From an uncultured Ruminococcus sp. (GTDB lineage: Bacteria > Bacillota > Clostridia > Oscillospirales > CAG-272): a stretch of DNA of 56,820 nucleotides. The translations under genes and the position numbers were made by a program. Shown in pieces: positions 33,990 to 42,100 of this stretch. Position 1 is the stretch's first letter. Every line of letters begins with the position of its first letter. The DNA lies in contig CACWOQ010000011.1 of NCBI GenBank assembly GCA_902762505.1, forward strand, positions 1 to 56,820. Direction: 5' to 3'. The notes below the pieces were generated by a model. It had not been told where the DNA came from and ran no database searches. It was given only the letters and a program-made list of their open reading frames with translations.

Positions 33990-35687
33990 TCATTTTCCTC
34001 CGAAGCCTCCCGGACCGTGAGAGGACACGTTCGAATAATAAAGACCGTTTGAAAAATCTGCCTTTGCCGAAGACGATCCGGCTTTTACGGTGTAAGAATT
34101 GCCTTTTTCCATTGACGGCGATGAATATACAGCGCATTCAAAGCTCTTTGTCGCCGTGAACGTGAAGCCCGATCCGTCGTCAACGCTTATCACGTCGCCC
34201 ACGGAGCCGGACAGGCTCAGAAGCGCCGAGCATTGAGTTCCGGAGTTGAAATTGACCGCCATTCCGGACGAGCCGGAAGCGAAGACCGTGCCGCCGGTTA
34301 TTTCCGCAACGCATCCGCTGCCGTCGCCCGTGTCGAGCGCGCCGTTCCCGTCGTTTTCCGGTCCTTCGACTATCACGACTCCGCCGGTTACGTATATCGA
34401 TCCGTTGGAATCCAGTCCGTCACCGGAGGCGTTCACGTAAAGCGTACCGCCAGAAACGGTCAGCTTTCCGGACGAACCGGAGCTTGAAGACCATCTGCCG
34501 GGGGCGGATTCCGTAGACTGCGTGTCCGAGCCGCCGGCGGCGTTTATACCGTCGTCGGATGCGGTGACGCTTATCTGACCGCCGGAGATGCTTATCTCAA
34601 ACGCTTCAAGTCCTTCGTAAGACTTTTCGACCGTCACGGTCCCTCCGCTTATACCGAGAACGTTATCGGCGTGGATCCCGTCGTCGCATGAGGACAGCGT
34701 GACTTTGCCGTCGGTTATATTCACCTCAGCCGAGCTGTGAAGCGCGTCGTCGGCGGAATTCACCGTAAGCTCCGCTCCGGAAACTATGATCTTTCCGTCG
34801 CATTTCACGCCCTTCTGAGAGATATTCGTATTCTTAGAGCCAGACGATCCGCCGCCGGACACGATATTCACCGTGCCGGATCCGAAATTAGCGAACCCGG
34901 TCATCGTATCGCCGCTCGTTCCGACGTCTATACCGTCGTAACCGGCGGTTATATCAAGAGACCCGCCGCCGATATGGAAATAAGAATCACCCGACGAATT
35001 GCTTATCTGTATTCCGTCGCGCCCGGATACGACCGTGACGCTGCCGCCGCCGATGCGAACGGAATCCTTTGCTTTGAGTCCGACGGATGAAGCGTCGACT
35101 GTCAAAACGCCGCCGGTTATTTTCAGATCGTTTTTGCAGACGATTCCGTGAAGCGTCGAGGTTATGCGCAAAGTTCCGCTTCCGTTGATCGTGAGATCGT
35201 CCTCCGCGTATATCGCGCCGTCGTAGTCAGAAGATCCGACGCCGTATTCAAGAACGTTTTCACCGACAAGCGTGACGATGACCTTTTCAGCCGCCTCGAC
35301 CGCTATGCAGGAATAATTCGAATTCGACATCGTGACGTTGTCAAGTATAAGATATACGTTGCCGGATTTGTTGTCATCCCGCACAACCACGGAAACGTTT
35401 TCAGATGAACCCGTGATCCTGTAAACGCCTTTTGACGTAACGGTAACGTTCGTTCCGGAGCTGCCGCGCGTCGTATCGGAGATCGTACCGGTGTCGCCTT
35501 CAAGCGTTATGACGGCGTTTTCGGCCTGTGAAGATACGTCTTTCATATCGCCGTCGGAAAAATATTCCGCCGTGGCGATGGCTTCGGCTTCGGATTGCGC
35601 GGCTTCCGCGTCCCCGGTCGACAGACCGTCGCAGGACGCGAAAAGCAGTACAGCGCAAACGATAATCGCCGCTGTTATTTTTTTCAT
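33990..35687 (-). CDS. Secreted beta-helix lipoprotein (DUF4353-type carbohydrate-binding)
   Basis: 565 residues. Lipoprotein signal with FASC, cysteine 19. After it comes a long run of ~20-25-residue repeats of the type GGTVTV-SS-DGI-A, typical of a right-handed parallel beta-helix (for example VRIGGGSVTVVSGRDGIQIS, GKVTLSSCDDGIHAD), ending in a glycine-rich tail HGPGGFGGK. Such proteins are annotated as carbohydrate-binding domain-containing (DUF4353) and recur next to VTC, DUF4956 and CotH genes in Clostridia. It probably sits on the outer surface and binds a polymer. Last gene of the regulator-VTC-DUF4956 run. Confidence 0.8.
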   Translation of the reverse strand: MKKITAAIIVCAVLLFASCDGLSTGDAEAAQSEAEAIATAEYFSDGDMKDVSSQAENAVITLEGDTGTISDTTRGSSGTNVTVTSKGVYRITGSSENVSVVVRDDNKSGNVYLILDNVTMSNSNYSCIAVEAAEKVIVTLVGENVLEYGVGSSDYDGAIYAEDDLTINGSGTLRITSTLHGIVCKNDLKITGGVLTVDASSVGLKAKDSVRIGGGSVTVVSGRDGIQISNSSGDSYFHIGGGSLDITAGYDGIDVGTSGDTMTGFANFGSGTVNIVSGGGSSGSKNTNISQKGVKCDGKIIVSGAELTVNSADDALHSSAEVNITDGKVTLSSCDDGIHADNVLGISGGTVTVEKSYEGLEAFEISISGGQISVTASDDGINAAGGSDTQSTESAPGRWSSSSGSSGKLTVSGGTLYVNASGDGLDSNGSIYVTGGVVIVEGPENDGNGALDTGDGSGCVAEITGGTVFASGSSGMAVNFNSGTQCSALLSLSGSVGDVISVDDGSGFTFTATKSFECAVYSSPSMEKGNSYTVKAGSSSAKADFSNGLYYSNVSSHGPGGFGGK

Positions 35688-35697
35688 TCCGGTACCC

Positions 35698-36369
35698 TCA
35701 AAGCTGATTGATAACGTCCGTATAAGGAGTTATCGCTATTTCAAGATTGCCGTTTTTCGTACGGAGCTCGTCGATAAACGCCTTCTCTTCTTTTTTATCC
35801 TTCATCCTGATCTTGAACGAAAGCCTGTACATGGAACCCATGCCGGTAGTCTTAACGCCGACGCTTTCATATTCCTTCAGATAATGGGCGAACGTATCGT
35901 CGAACACGTCGTGATATTCGAGCGATTCCGGTATCGTTATACGGAGCAGCTTATCCTCCGTCATGTTCTTATGATCGAACACGGGGAGAAGCGATACGAG
36001 GAAGTATACGACTGAAAGTCCGACAAGTATCACGATACCGTATCCTATGTAACCCATACCGAACGGGATGCCGGAGCCCATCGCAATAAGGATCGCGGCT
36101 ATTTCGTCGGCGGAGCCCTGTGCGGAACGGAATCTGATGAGGCTGAATGCACCGCCGATCGCAACGCCGGCGCCGATATTGCCGTTGACGAACGTGATAA
36201 CCGCGCCGACTATGAACGGCAAAAGACCTATCACGATGAAGAACCTCTTCGTCGATCTGATCCGGAAAGACATCAGCCACGAGTAAAGCAGTCCGGAAAC
36301 AACTGTGACGCCCGCCATTATGAAGAACTGCGTAACAGTTACGGATGAAGAGTAGATTGAATCAAACAT
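35698..36369 (-). CDS. DUF4956 membrane protein
   Basis: 223 residues. Four membrane helices in the first ~125 residues, with a conserved-looking loop FRIRSTKRF and GAFSLIRFRSAQGSADEI, then a cytoplasmic alpha-beta domain of ~85 residues (DKLLRITIPESLEYHDVFDD). This matches the DUF4956 layout. DUF4956 genes are recurrent neighbours of VTC polyphosphate polymerase genes, so a shared membrane complex is plausible, but the role is unknown. GGAGG precedes the ATG, 15 bases after the VTC gene. Confidence 0.82.
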   Translation of the reverse strand: MFDSIYSSSVTVTQFFIMAGVTVVSGLLYSWLMSFRIRSTKRFFIVIGLLPFIVGAVITFVNGNIGAGVAIGGAFSLIRFRSAQGSADEIAAILIAMGSGIPFGMGYIGYGIVILVGLSVVYFLVSLLPVFDHKNMTEDKLLRITIPESLEYHDVFDDTFAHYLKEYESVGVKTTGMGSMYRLSFKIRMKDKKEEKAFIDELRTKNGNLEIAITPYTDVINQL

Positions 36370-36384
36370 TTTGGTGTACCTCCG

Positions 36385-37119
36385 TTAAATGTTTACGTAT
36401 GATTGCATTATCTGACGTTTATACGCCTCCCCGTATTTGGAGAAGGACGATTTGTATATCCCGCCTTCGTCAAGGATATGCGTGAGCCACAGAGGCATCG
36501 CCTCCTGGACTTTTATTTCAAGCACCGAGCCGCCCGGCGGCAGGAGCGGGATACCTTCCATTGAGACGCGAAGATCTATATCCGTCACGCGGTATCTCGG
36601 ATTATTGTCTATCGTGAGCCTGAGATCTCCGCCCGGCTCGAAATACGCCGTCCTGTCGTAGATTATCAGGCATTTCGGCGACAGATCCCTGTACAGATCG
36701 CGGAAATATACTATCTCGCGGTTTATCTGACCGCCGGCGCATATGTCGCCCTCTCCGTCGAGGAATTTCTGAACGAGCGGTATTGTCGTCTGTACCCTGC
36801 GCTTATATACGATCCCGTAAGCCTTGCGTTTCAGCTCGAGGAACACGGGTGAATCGTCGGTCGCGAGTCCGTACGAACGCAGTCTCAGTTTTTCCTTGAA
36901 CATCGGCTTTTCGATCGAACGGTTCACAAGCCTGCTGTCCGGCGTGTCGTAATACACCGTTCCGATAGACGTTTTACCGAACGCGTCCGGCTCCATATGA
37001 CCTTTTATTTTTTCTTTGAAGAAAGCTTCCTGCTCGCTGTTTATGATGTACTTAAGCTCGTAGCGCTTCATGACGACTACGGGATTTTCAACTACTACGG
37101 GCTTTTCATTCGATGTCAT
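36385..37119 (-). CDS. VTC-domain polyphosphate polymerase-like protein
   Basis: 244 residues of the VTC domain, the triphosphate-tunnel fold that in yeast Vtc4 makes polyphosphate from ATP. Tunnel basic and acidic residues are visible in KRYELKYIINSEQEAFF, RLRSYG, VFLELKRKAYGIVYKRR and VLEIKVQEAMPLWL. Unlike the yeast protein it has no membrane anchor of its own; the adjacent DUF4956 protein may provide it. The start is the ATG with GGGGG nine bases upstream; a second methionine at residue 17 (MKRYELKY) is an alternative. Confidence 0.83.
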   Translation of the reverse strand: MTSNEKPVVVENPVVVMKRYELKYIINSEQEAFFKEKIKGHMEPDAFGKTSIGTVYYDTPDSRLVNRSIEKPMFKEKLRLRSYGLATDDSPVFLELKRKAYGIVYKRRVQTTIPLVQKFLDGEGDICAGGQINREIVYFRDLYRDLSPKCLIIYDRTAYFEPGGDLRLTIDNNPRYRVTDIDLRVSMEGIPLLPPGGSVLEIKVQEAMPLWLTHILDEGGIYKSSFSKYGEAYKRQIMQSYVNI

Positions 37120-37134
37120 TTGAACGTACCCCCG

Positions 37135-38325
37135 TCACAGCGTTATCCTCAGCGTGAAAACCTTGTCAGATACGAACGCGTCATATCTTCCGTTATGAGC
37201 TTTTACGGCGTCCTTTACGTACGAAAGACCGAGTCCGTTGCCGGGCTTATCTATTGAATTCTGCAGTCTTGTGAATCTGTCGAAGATCTGTTCGGGCCTT
37301 CCGTCCGGCAGATCCGTTCCGTTCGTCGCGGTAAGGATCGCGGCTCCGTTTTCTGTGCTGAGTCTGACGGCGGCTTCGCCAAGGGCGAATTTGAGCTGAT
37401 TGTCAATGATCTCGGAAACCGCTTCACGAAGCATCTCCGCGTCGCCCGCGACGTTTACACCGGGTGCGGCGTCGAGCGTGAACCGTATCCCTTTTTCCTC
37501 AAATGCGGCGCTCTTTGAATCCGAGACGGAAGTAACTATCTCCGACAAGTCACAAACGGTGACGCTTTCATCGTCGATAAGATCGGCGCTCTTCAACTGT
37601 TTTTCGAGCTCCGTAAGCTTTTTGAGCTGCCGTCTGATCGACTTCGTCTCATCGCTTGAGCCGTACCGGCGTTCAATAAGCTCTGTGTCGGCGCCTATCA
37701 CCGTAAGCGGTACCTTGACGGCGGTGCCGGCTTCCTTAATAAAGCTTTTCTGTTTTCGCTCCGCCTCTTCGAGCGGCTCAAAAAGCTTTTTGCCGACGGC
37801 GAGAAGGAACATAACGCTCAATGCCACGCACACCGCCGCTCCGACCACGGATATCGTTAGCACACGGAAAGCGGGAAGCAGCTCACGTCCGAAGTCTATC
37901 ACCGTCACGTAATCGTACCCGTCGTGTCTGTAAACCCTGTATCTGTACGTAGTATTGATCCATCCGGTCTTTTCGTCGAGCAGAGACGCCGCCGTTTTAG
38001 CAGCGGTCTTCTCGTCCACCGCGGTGATGTTATACGCCACCTGCTCCGATTCGCCGTTCTTGCTGAATCTATAGGTATAGTATCTTACCGAACGGCGCAT
38101 TTCCGGCGATTCCGGTCCCATCGGACCGGTCCTGCCGTCAAGCTGCGCGTCTTCCTTCGGTTCCTTGAATCTGCCGTCTTCGGCGGCGATCATCGCGGTC
38201 ACACGGTCCGCGTCCTGCGCCGACATCGTGAAGTTTATCACGTTTATCACGGTAAGAAGCACCGCGAGCATCACGAAAACGGAAAGCGCTGAATATATGA
38301 CGAATTTGATCCTTATTTTATTCAT
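37135..38325 (-). CDS. Degenerate sensor histidine kinase (no phospho-acceptor histidine)
   Basis: 396 residues from MNKIRIKFVI. Membrane helix at about 8-31, extracellular segment, second helix at about 153-176, then the kinase part. In the dimerisation helix the usual FVADISHDLKTP reads FIKEAGTAVKVP, so the accepting histidine is replaced by threonine 201. The ATPase domain keeps the N box (EIIDNQLKFAL) and the G2 box GNGLGLSYVK, but the G1 box is altered (TNGTDLPDG). It can probably bind ATP but cannot autophosphorylate in the normal way. Start overlaps the preceding regulator gene by eight bases. It may act as a pseudokinase sensor working with the intact pair encoded just upstream. Confidence 0.85.
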   Translation of the reverse strand: MNKIRIKFVIYSALSVFVMLAVLLTVINVINFTMSAQDADRVTAMIAAEDGRFKEPKEDAQLDGRTGPMGPESPEMRRSVRYYTYRFSKNGESEQVAYNITAVDEKTAAKTAASLLDEKTGWINTTYRYRVYRHDGYDYVTVIDFGRELLPAFRVLTISVVGAAVCVALSVMFLLAVGKKLFEPLEEAERKQKSFIKEAGTAVKVPLTVIGADTELIERRYGSSDETKSIRRQLKKLTELEKQLKSADLIDDESVTVCDLSEIVTSVSDSKSAAFEEKGIRFTLDAAPGVNVAGDAEMLREAVSEIIDNQLKFALGEAAVRLSTENGAAILTATNGTDLPDGRPEQIFDRFTRLQNSIDKPGNGLGLSYVKDAVKAHNGRYDAFVSDKVFTLRITL

Positions 38326-38905
38326 TTTCCGACACCAGCCTGTATCCTTCATTTTTTACGTAAGAGACGGTAACGCCTGTGTTCAGTTTTTTCAGCTTCT
38401 CTCTTACGGAAGCCGCATAAACGTGAGCGTTCGGATCGTTACGGTCGAGCGCGTTCGTCATCAGCCTTATCTCGGACGAAGTAACTGACGCTCTGTTGTC
38501 TATCGTAAAGCCTCTTATTTTTATTCTGCCGTCCGGACCGACGCGTGTTTCCCTGCCTGCAAGATCGCTCACCCCGGCTATCGCGGAAAACAGTTCCTCA
38601 GGCGTAAAAGGATGCACGATATATTCGCACGGTATGACGTCGGCGGTAAGCATCGACGCACGGACCTCGTTTTCCGTCATGACTACCGTCAATACGTCCG
38701 CGCCGCGAAGAGCGGCAAGCAGCCGGTCGGATCCGCCGCAAGCGATCTTCCGGTCGATCACAGCCATATCGTACGTGTTCTGCGACAAAAACTCTGACGC
38801 CGTGGCTTTGTCAAACGCTTCGTCCGCATCGGTATTTTCCGATCTCAGCAGTCCGGAACAGCAGGCAAGCAGATCACGGTCTTCCGCCGCGACAAGTATC
38901 TTCAT
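38318..38905 (-). CDS. Degenerate OmpR-type response regulator
   Basis: 195 residues from MKILVAAEDRD. The receiver domain keeps the aspartate (D51) and the threonine of the switch, but the invariant lysine is histidine 98 (IVHPF instead of TKPF) and the loop after D51 is RKIACGG rather than MMPGxDG. The DNA-binding part is shortened: TSSEIRLMTNALDRND runs directly into the recognition helix and wing (AASVREKLKKLN, YVKNEGYRLV), so the second helix region is missing. Preceded by AAGGAGG and by a promoter carrying the same operator as the canonical pair. Likely phosphorylation-independent. Confidence 0.85.
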   Translation of the reverse strand: MKILVAAEDRDLLACCSGLLRSENTDADEAFDKATASEFLSQNTYDMAVIDRKIACGGSDRLLAALRGADVLTVVMTENEVRASMLTADVIPCEYIVHPFTPEELFSAIAGVSDLAGRETRVGPDGRIKIRGFTIDNRASVTSSEIRLMTNALDRNDPNAHVYAASVREKLKKLNTGVTVSYVKNEGYRLVSENE

Positions 38906-38930
38906 CGCCGCACCTCCTTCATTTGCTGTT

Positions 38931-38962
38931 ATTATATCCATTATACTTAAAACGTTCTTAAA
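38931..38962 (-). promoter_or_regulatory. Promoter and direct-repeat operator before the degenerate regulator
   Basis: On the minus strand: TTTAAG (38957-38962), 5 bp, TTTAAG (38946-38951), 9 bp, TATAAT (38931-38936). The 11-bp repeat period and its place over the -35 region are typical of activator sites for OmpR-type regulators. The first half-site overlaps the stop codon of the upstream kinase gene. Confidence 0.72.
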
Positions 38963-40235
38963 TTTTGCCGGACAACTCAAAGCTTACCGAAAAAACCGTG
39001 CCGTTTTCCCCGCTTTTTGCGGTTATGGAGGCTCCGGAAAGCTCCGTCATCCGTTTGATTATCGGCAGTCCGAGCCCGTGTCCCTTGCTCTGTCCGCGGC
39101 TTTTGTCTCCGCGGTAAAATCTTTCGAATATATGAGGAAGGTCATCATCGGGTATACGGCTGCCTGAATTTACCACTTCAAGCACGGCTTTTCGCTTTTC
39201 CGTACGGAGGCTGACGGTCACCGTGCCCCCCTCGGGTTCGTATTTCAAAGCGTTATCGAGAAGTCCGGTGCAGATGCGCTCAGCGAATTCCAAAGACGTT
39301 GTCGCGTGAACGCCTGCTTCAACCATCTCCTCCAGCGTTATACCGCGCTCGTAGGCGACGGATTCAAGCTGAAGCGCGCTTTTTTCGACGCAAGCGGATA
39401 GGTCCGTATCGTACAGCTCGGTTTTTCTGCCGGCGTTTTCAAGTGACGAGAGGGTCAGCATCTCGTTGACCATGCCCATCATGTTCTTGGCGGCTTCGTC
39501 CGTACTGTCTATCCATTGCGACTGTTCTCTTACCGTCAGCTCGGGATTTGATTTCAGTATGCTGTTGTTCGCCAGGACTACGGTGATAGGCGTTTTCAGA
39601 TCGTGAGATATGTCGGCGACGAACTGCCTCTCCATATCGACAGCCCTTTCCATCGGTCTTGCGGCGACCTTTGACAGGTATATGCTTATTATCAGAAACA
39701 GCCCCGTCGAGAGGACGAAGACAAGCAACAGCAGTCCCGTGTTTTTCAGCACCCTGCCCGTCATATAGCTGCCGGGAACAATGGCGATCTTTACGTCTTT
39801 TCCTTTGTTTTCGCGACAGTAAATAAGATCAAAGCCGGGGAGCGTGCCGAAGCTTTCCTCTCTCGACGATATAAGCGAGACGGCTTCATAAAGAGTGTCG
39901 CCGTCAATTTCTCCGGACTGTGACAGAACGGAAACTTCGCCCGATTCGCCGTCGCGGAAAACGGTGATGACGTCAAGCCCGTCGGGCGTGAAAACGCGTT
40001 CTCCGTCCGGCTCACGCCTCTCCTGCCGTTTGCCGTTTTCTCTTTCTACGTCAAGCTTTCTGAAATCGTCGTTCGGTTCGTTCCACGGCTTCAGCATAAG
40101 CTCCATTGTCGTCTGAAGCTCTCTGTAATCGTTCCGGCACATGAGCACGCCCTGCACGGTGAAAGCCGTCAGAAGCACGACCGAGATCAGCGCCATCGTC
40201 AGGATGACGAATCTTTTTCGGTAATTTCCCGTCAT
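38958..40235 (-). CDS. Sensor histidine kinase (canonical)
   Basis: 425 residues. Membrane helix at about 8-30, extracellular sensor (residues ~32-165) rich in charged residues, second helix at about 167-188. A short linker leads to the dimerisation domain with H211 in ADISHDLKTPITVV and the ATPase domain with N, G1, F and G2 boxes (LLDNALKYEPEGG, VVNSGSRIPDDDLPHIFERF, GHGLGLPI). Everything needed for autophosphorylation is present. Start overlaps the stop of the paired regulator (TGATG). The ligand is unknown. Confidence 0.92.
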   Translation of the reverse strand: MTGNYRKRFVILTMALISVVLLTAFTVQGVLMCRNDYRELQTTMELMLKPWNEPNDDFRKLDVERENGKRQERREPDGERVFTPDGLDVITVFRDGESGEVSVLSQSGEIDGDTLYEAVSLISSREESFGTLPGFDLIYCRENKGKDVKIAIVPGSYMTGRVLKNTGLLLLVFVLSTGLFLIISIYLSKVAARPMERAVDMERQFVADISHDLKTPITVVLANNSILKSNPELTVREQSQWIDSTDEAAKNMMGMVNEMLTLSSLENAGRKTELYDTDLSACVEKSALQLESVAYERGITLEEMVEAGVHATTSLEFAERICTGLLDNALKYEPEGGTVTVSLRTEKRKAVLEVVNSGSRIPDDDLPHIFERFYRGDKSRGQSKGHGLGLPIIKRMTELSGASITAKSGENGTVFSVSFELSGKI

Positions 40236-40906
40236 CAGGCGTCCTCCAGTCTGTAACCGATCTTCTGTATTTTTCTGACCGTTACGGCGGATTTCAGATA
40301 ACGCAGTTTTTTGCGCAAAAACGATACGTAAACCTCTACGTTATTGTCGGTAGCGTCCGAATCGAAGCCCCAGACCTTGTTGATGAGCGTCTCCGTCGTT
40401 ACGGTCATATCCGGATTGTAAAGGAAGATCTTGAGCACCTCGAATTCCTTGTGCGACAGCTGTACCGAATCCTCTCCGTGCGAAAGGAGCGCCGAATGAA
40501 GATCGAGCGAAAGATCCCTGTACGTGACGCTGTCTATCACGACGTCGCCTCTGCGGCGTGTGAGCGCGCCGACGCGTGCGACAAGCTCTTCCGTTTCAAA
40601 CGGCTTTGTGAGATAATCGTCCGCGCCGGAATTTAGTCCCGTGACTTTATCGGACGTTGCCGTTCTTGCGGTGAGCATCAGCACCGGCGCGTTGATCTTT
40701 TCGGAACGGAGCCGTCTTACGACTTCGAATCCGTCGAGCCCGGGCATCATTACGTCGAGTATGATAAGCTCATAATCGACGCTTTTCGCGTACTCGAGCG
40801 CGTCGATCCCGTTATAAACCGCGTCGACCAGGTATCCGTGCTGTTCAAGTATTTTTTTGACAGCGCTGCAAAGCGCTTTTTCATCTTCCGCGATCAATAT
40901 CTGCAT
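40235..40906 (-). CDS. OmpR-family response regulator (canonical)
   Basis: 223 residues: receiver domain with acidic pocket AEDE, phospho-acceptor D51 in ILDVMMPGLDG, switch threonine in MLTAR and lysine 101 in TKPF. A full winged-helix output domain follows (LSHKEFEVLKIFLYNPD, NVEVYVSFLRKKLR, IGYRLED). GGGAGG precedes the ATG. Its promoter carries a direct repeat matched at the degenerate-regulator promoter, which suggests autoregulation and control of the whole downstream run. Confidence 0.94.
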   Translation of the reverse strand: MQILIAEDEKALCSAVKKILEQHGYLVDAVYNGIDALEYAKSVDYELIILDVMMPGLDGFEVVRRLRSEKINAPVLMLTARTATSDKVTGLNSGADDYLTKPFETEELVARVGALTRRRGDVVIDSVTYRDLSLDLHSALLSHGEDSVQLSHKEFEVLKIFLYNPDMTVTTETLINKVWGFDSDATDNNVEVYVSFLRKKLRYLKSAVTVRKIQKIGYRLEDA

Positions 40907-40935
40907 ATAAGCCTCCCGCCGTATTTCTGTAAAGC

Positions 40936-40967
40936 ATTATACACGGATTTCTGAAATCATTCTTAAA
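40936..40967 (-). promoter_or_regulatory. Promoter and direct-repeat operator before the canonical regulator
   Basis: On the minus strand: TTTAAG (40962-40967), 5 bp, TTTCAG (40951-40956), 9 bp, TATAAT (40936-40941). Spacing is identical to the site at 38931-38962. No -35 hexamer is recognisable, as expected for an activator-dependent promoter. Confidence 0.72.
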
Positions 40968-41810
40968 TCAGTTTTCTTTTTCTTCTTTTTCTTCTTTTTC
41001 TTCTTCGTCTTTGACGATTCTGACGGCAATACGTTCCTCTGGGTCGTCTATCCCGTTTTCCGCGAGGGCTTTGCTGCAATTTTCGATAAGATCGAAGTAA
41101 ACGTCCCAGTATTTCGGAGTATCGCACCACGCGCGCACGGTAAATATGTAAGTATCGTCGTCAACGGCGGTCATCCGGGCGAAGGGCTTCGGCTCGGAAA
41201 GAACTCCTTCCGTATTCTCAGCCGCGCCGAGAAGTACGGATTTGACCAGCTCCGCGTCAATATCGTTCGTGATCTTGTAGTCCTGATCGACACGGCGTTT
41301 GTCGGCGACGGAAAAGTTCGTAACGTTTGCGTTCATAAGATCCCCGTTCGGAACGAAGATCTGCTTGTTATCGATCGTCATAACGGTCGTATAGAATATG
41401 CTGATGTCTTTAACGGTGCCTTCAGCGCCTGTCGATTCGATGAAGTCGCCGACCTTGAAGGGTTTGAAAATGAGGATCATCAGGCCGCCCGCAAGATTGC
41501 CGAGAGCTCCCTGGAGCGCAAATCCGACGGCGAGCCCGCAGGACGCGATCACGGCGACGACGCTCGACATGGATACGCCTAATATCTCGATTATGCCGAT
41601 CACAAGGACTATATAGAGAAACGCTTTCGATATGTTTCTGATAACGCTTTTGACGGTGCCGTCAAGCTTCGATTTTTTAAGCGCTTTTTCGATCAGCTTG
41701 TTCAGAAGCTTGATAACGATCAGCCCGACGACGAGCGTCGCTATTGCAAGCAGTATTTTTCCGCCGTAAGTGCTTATAAGCTCGATCGCTTTCTTTTTGA
41801 ATTCTTCCAT
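40968..41810 (-). CDS. Small-conductance mechanosensitive channel (MscS family)
   Basis: Opens under membrane tension to release solutes on osmotic downshock. 280 residues. Three membrane helices occupy about residues 15-125, the pore helix containing the glycine/alanine-rich ALQGALGNLAGGLMIL. The beta domain follows (FKVGDFIESTGAEGTVKDI) and then an alpha-beta domain with an acidic, repetitive EEKEEKEEKE tail. The frame opens five codons earlier, but GGAGG lies five bases before the ATG at 41808-41810. The two-component operator begins at its stop codon. Confidence 0.93.
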   Translation of the reverse strand: MEEFKKKAIELISTYGGKILLAIATLVVGLIVIKLLNKLIEKALKKSKLDGTVKSVIRNISKAFLYIVLVIGIIEILGVSMSSVVAVIASCGLAVGFALQGALGNLAGGLMILIFKPFKVGDFIESTGAEGTVKDISIFYTTVMTIDNKQIFVPNGDLMNANVTNFSVADKRRVDQDYKITNDIDAELVKSVLLGAAENTEGVLSEPKPFARMTAVDDDTYIFTVRAWCDTPKYWDVYFDLIENCSKALAENGIDDPEERIAVRIVKDEEEKEEKEEKEN

Positions 41811-41932
41811 AAGGACCTCCGACATTCATATTATATTTTAGATTTTACCATGCAAATATGAACTTGTCAATAAAATTCGACACGTTGGTCGTCTGTCGCG
41901 GCGATAAAATAAAACAAAAGTAAAAAAAGGTC

Positions 41933-41960
41933 TTGACAAATCCGAAAAAACTGGTATAAT
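41933..41960 (+). promoter_or_regulatory. Promoter of tRNA-Val
   Basis: Perfect TTGACA (41933-41938) and TATAAT (41955-41960) with a 16-bp spacer and a TG just upstream of the -10. It ends 10 bp before the mature tRNA. Confidence 0.9.
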
Positions 41961-41970
41961 AATCAAGCAC

Positions 41971-42047
41971 GGAGGCGTAGCTCAGTTGGTCAGAGCGTTC
42001 GGTTCACATCCGAGAGGTCAAGGGTTCGAGCCCCCTCGTCTCCACCA
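41971..42047 (+). tRNA. tRNA-Val (anticodon CAC)
   Basis: 77 nt including an encoded CCA. Acceptor GGAGGCG pairs with CGTCTCC (one G-T); D arm GCTC/GAGC; anticodon stem TTCGG/CCGAG around the loop TTCACAT with CAC at 42004-42006; T loop TTCGAGC on a stem with one mismatch. Reads GTG valine codons. Own consensus promoter and a 17-bp terminator hairpin starting at the CCA end. Confidence 0.93.
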
Positions 42048-42084
42048 AAATACAAAAGACGCCATTTGGCGTCTTTTGTATTTT
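42047..42084 (+). terminator. Terminator of tRNA-Val
   Basis: Perfect 17-bp stem (42047-42063 with 42068-42084) with an ATTT loop. The 3' arm itself supplies the T-rich end (CTTTTGTATTTT). Confidence 0.9.
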
Positions 42085-42100
42085 GATTCAGATAAGAAGA

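Noticed and set aside
37135..38905. Pseudogenised two-component genes
   Set aside because: Frames are complete, overlapping as in functional pairs, with good ribosome sites and a specific promoter. Only key catalytic residues are changed.
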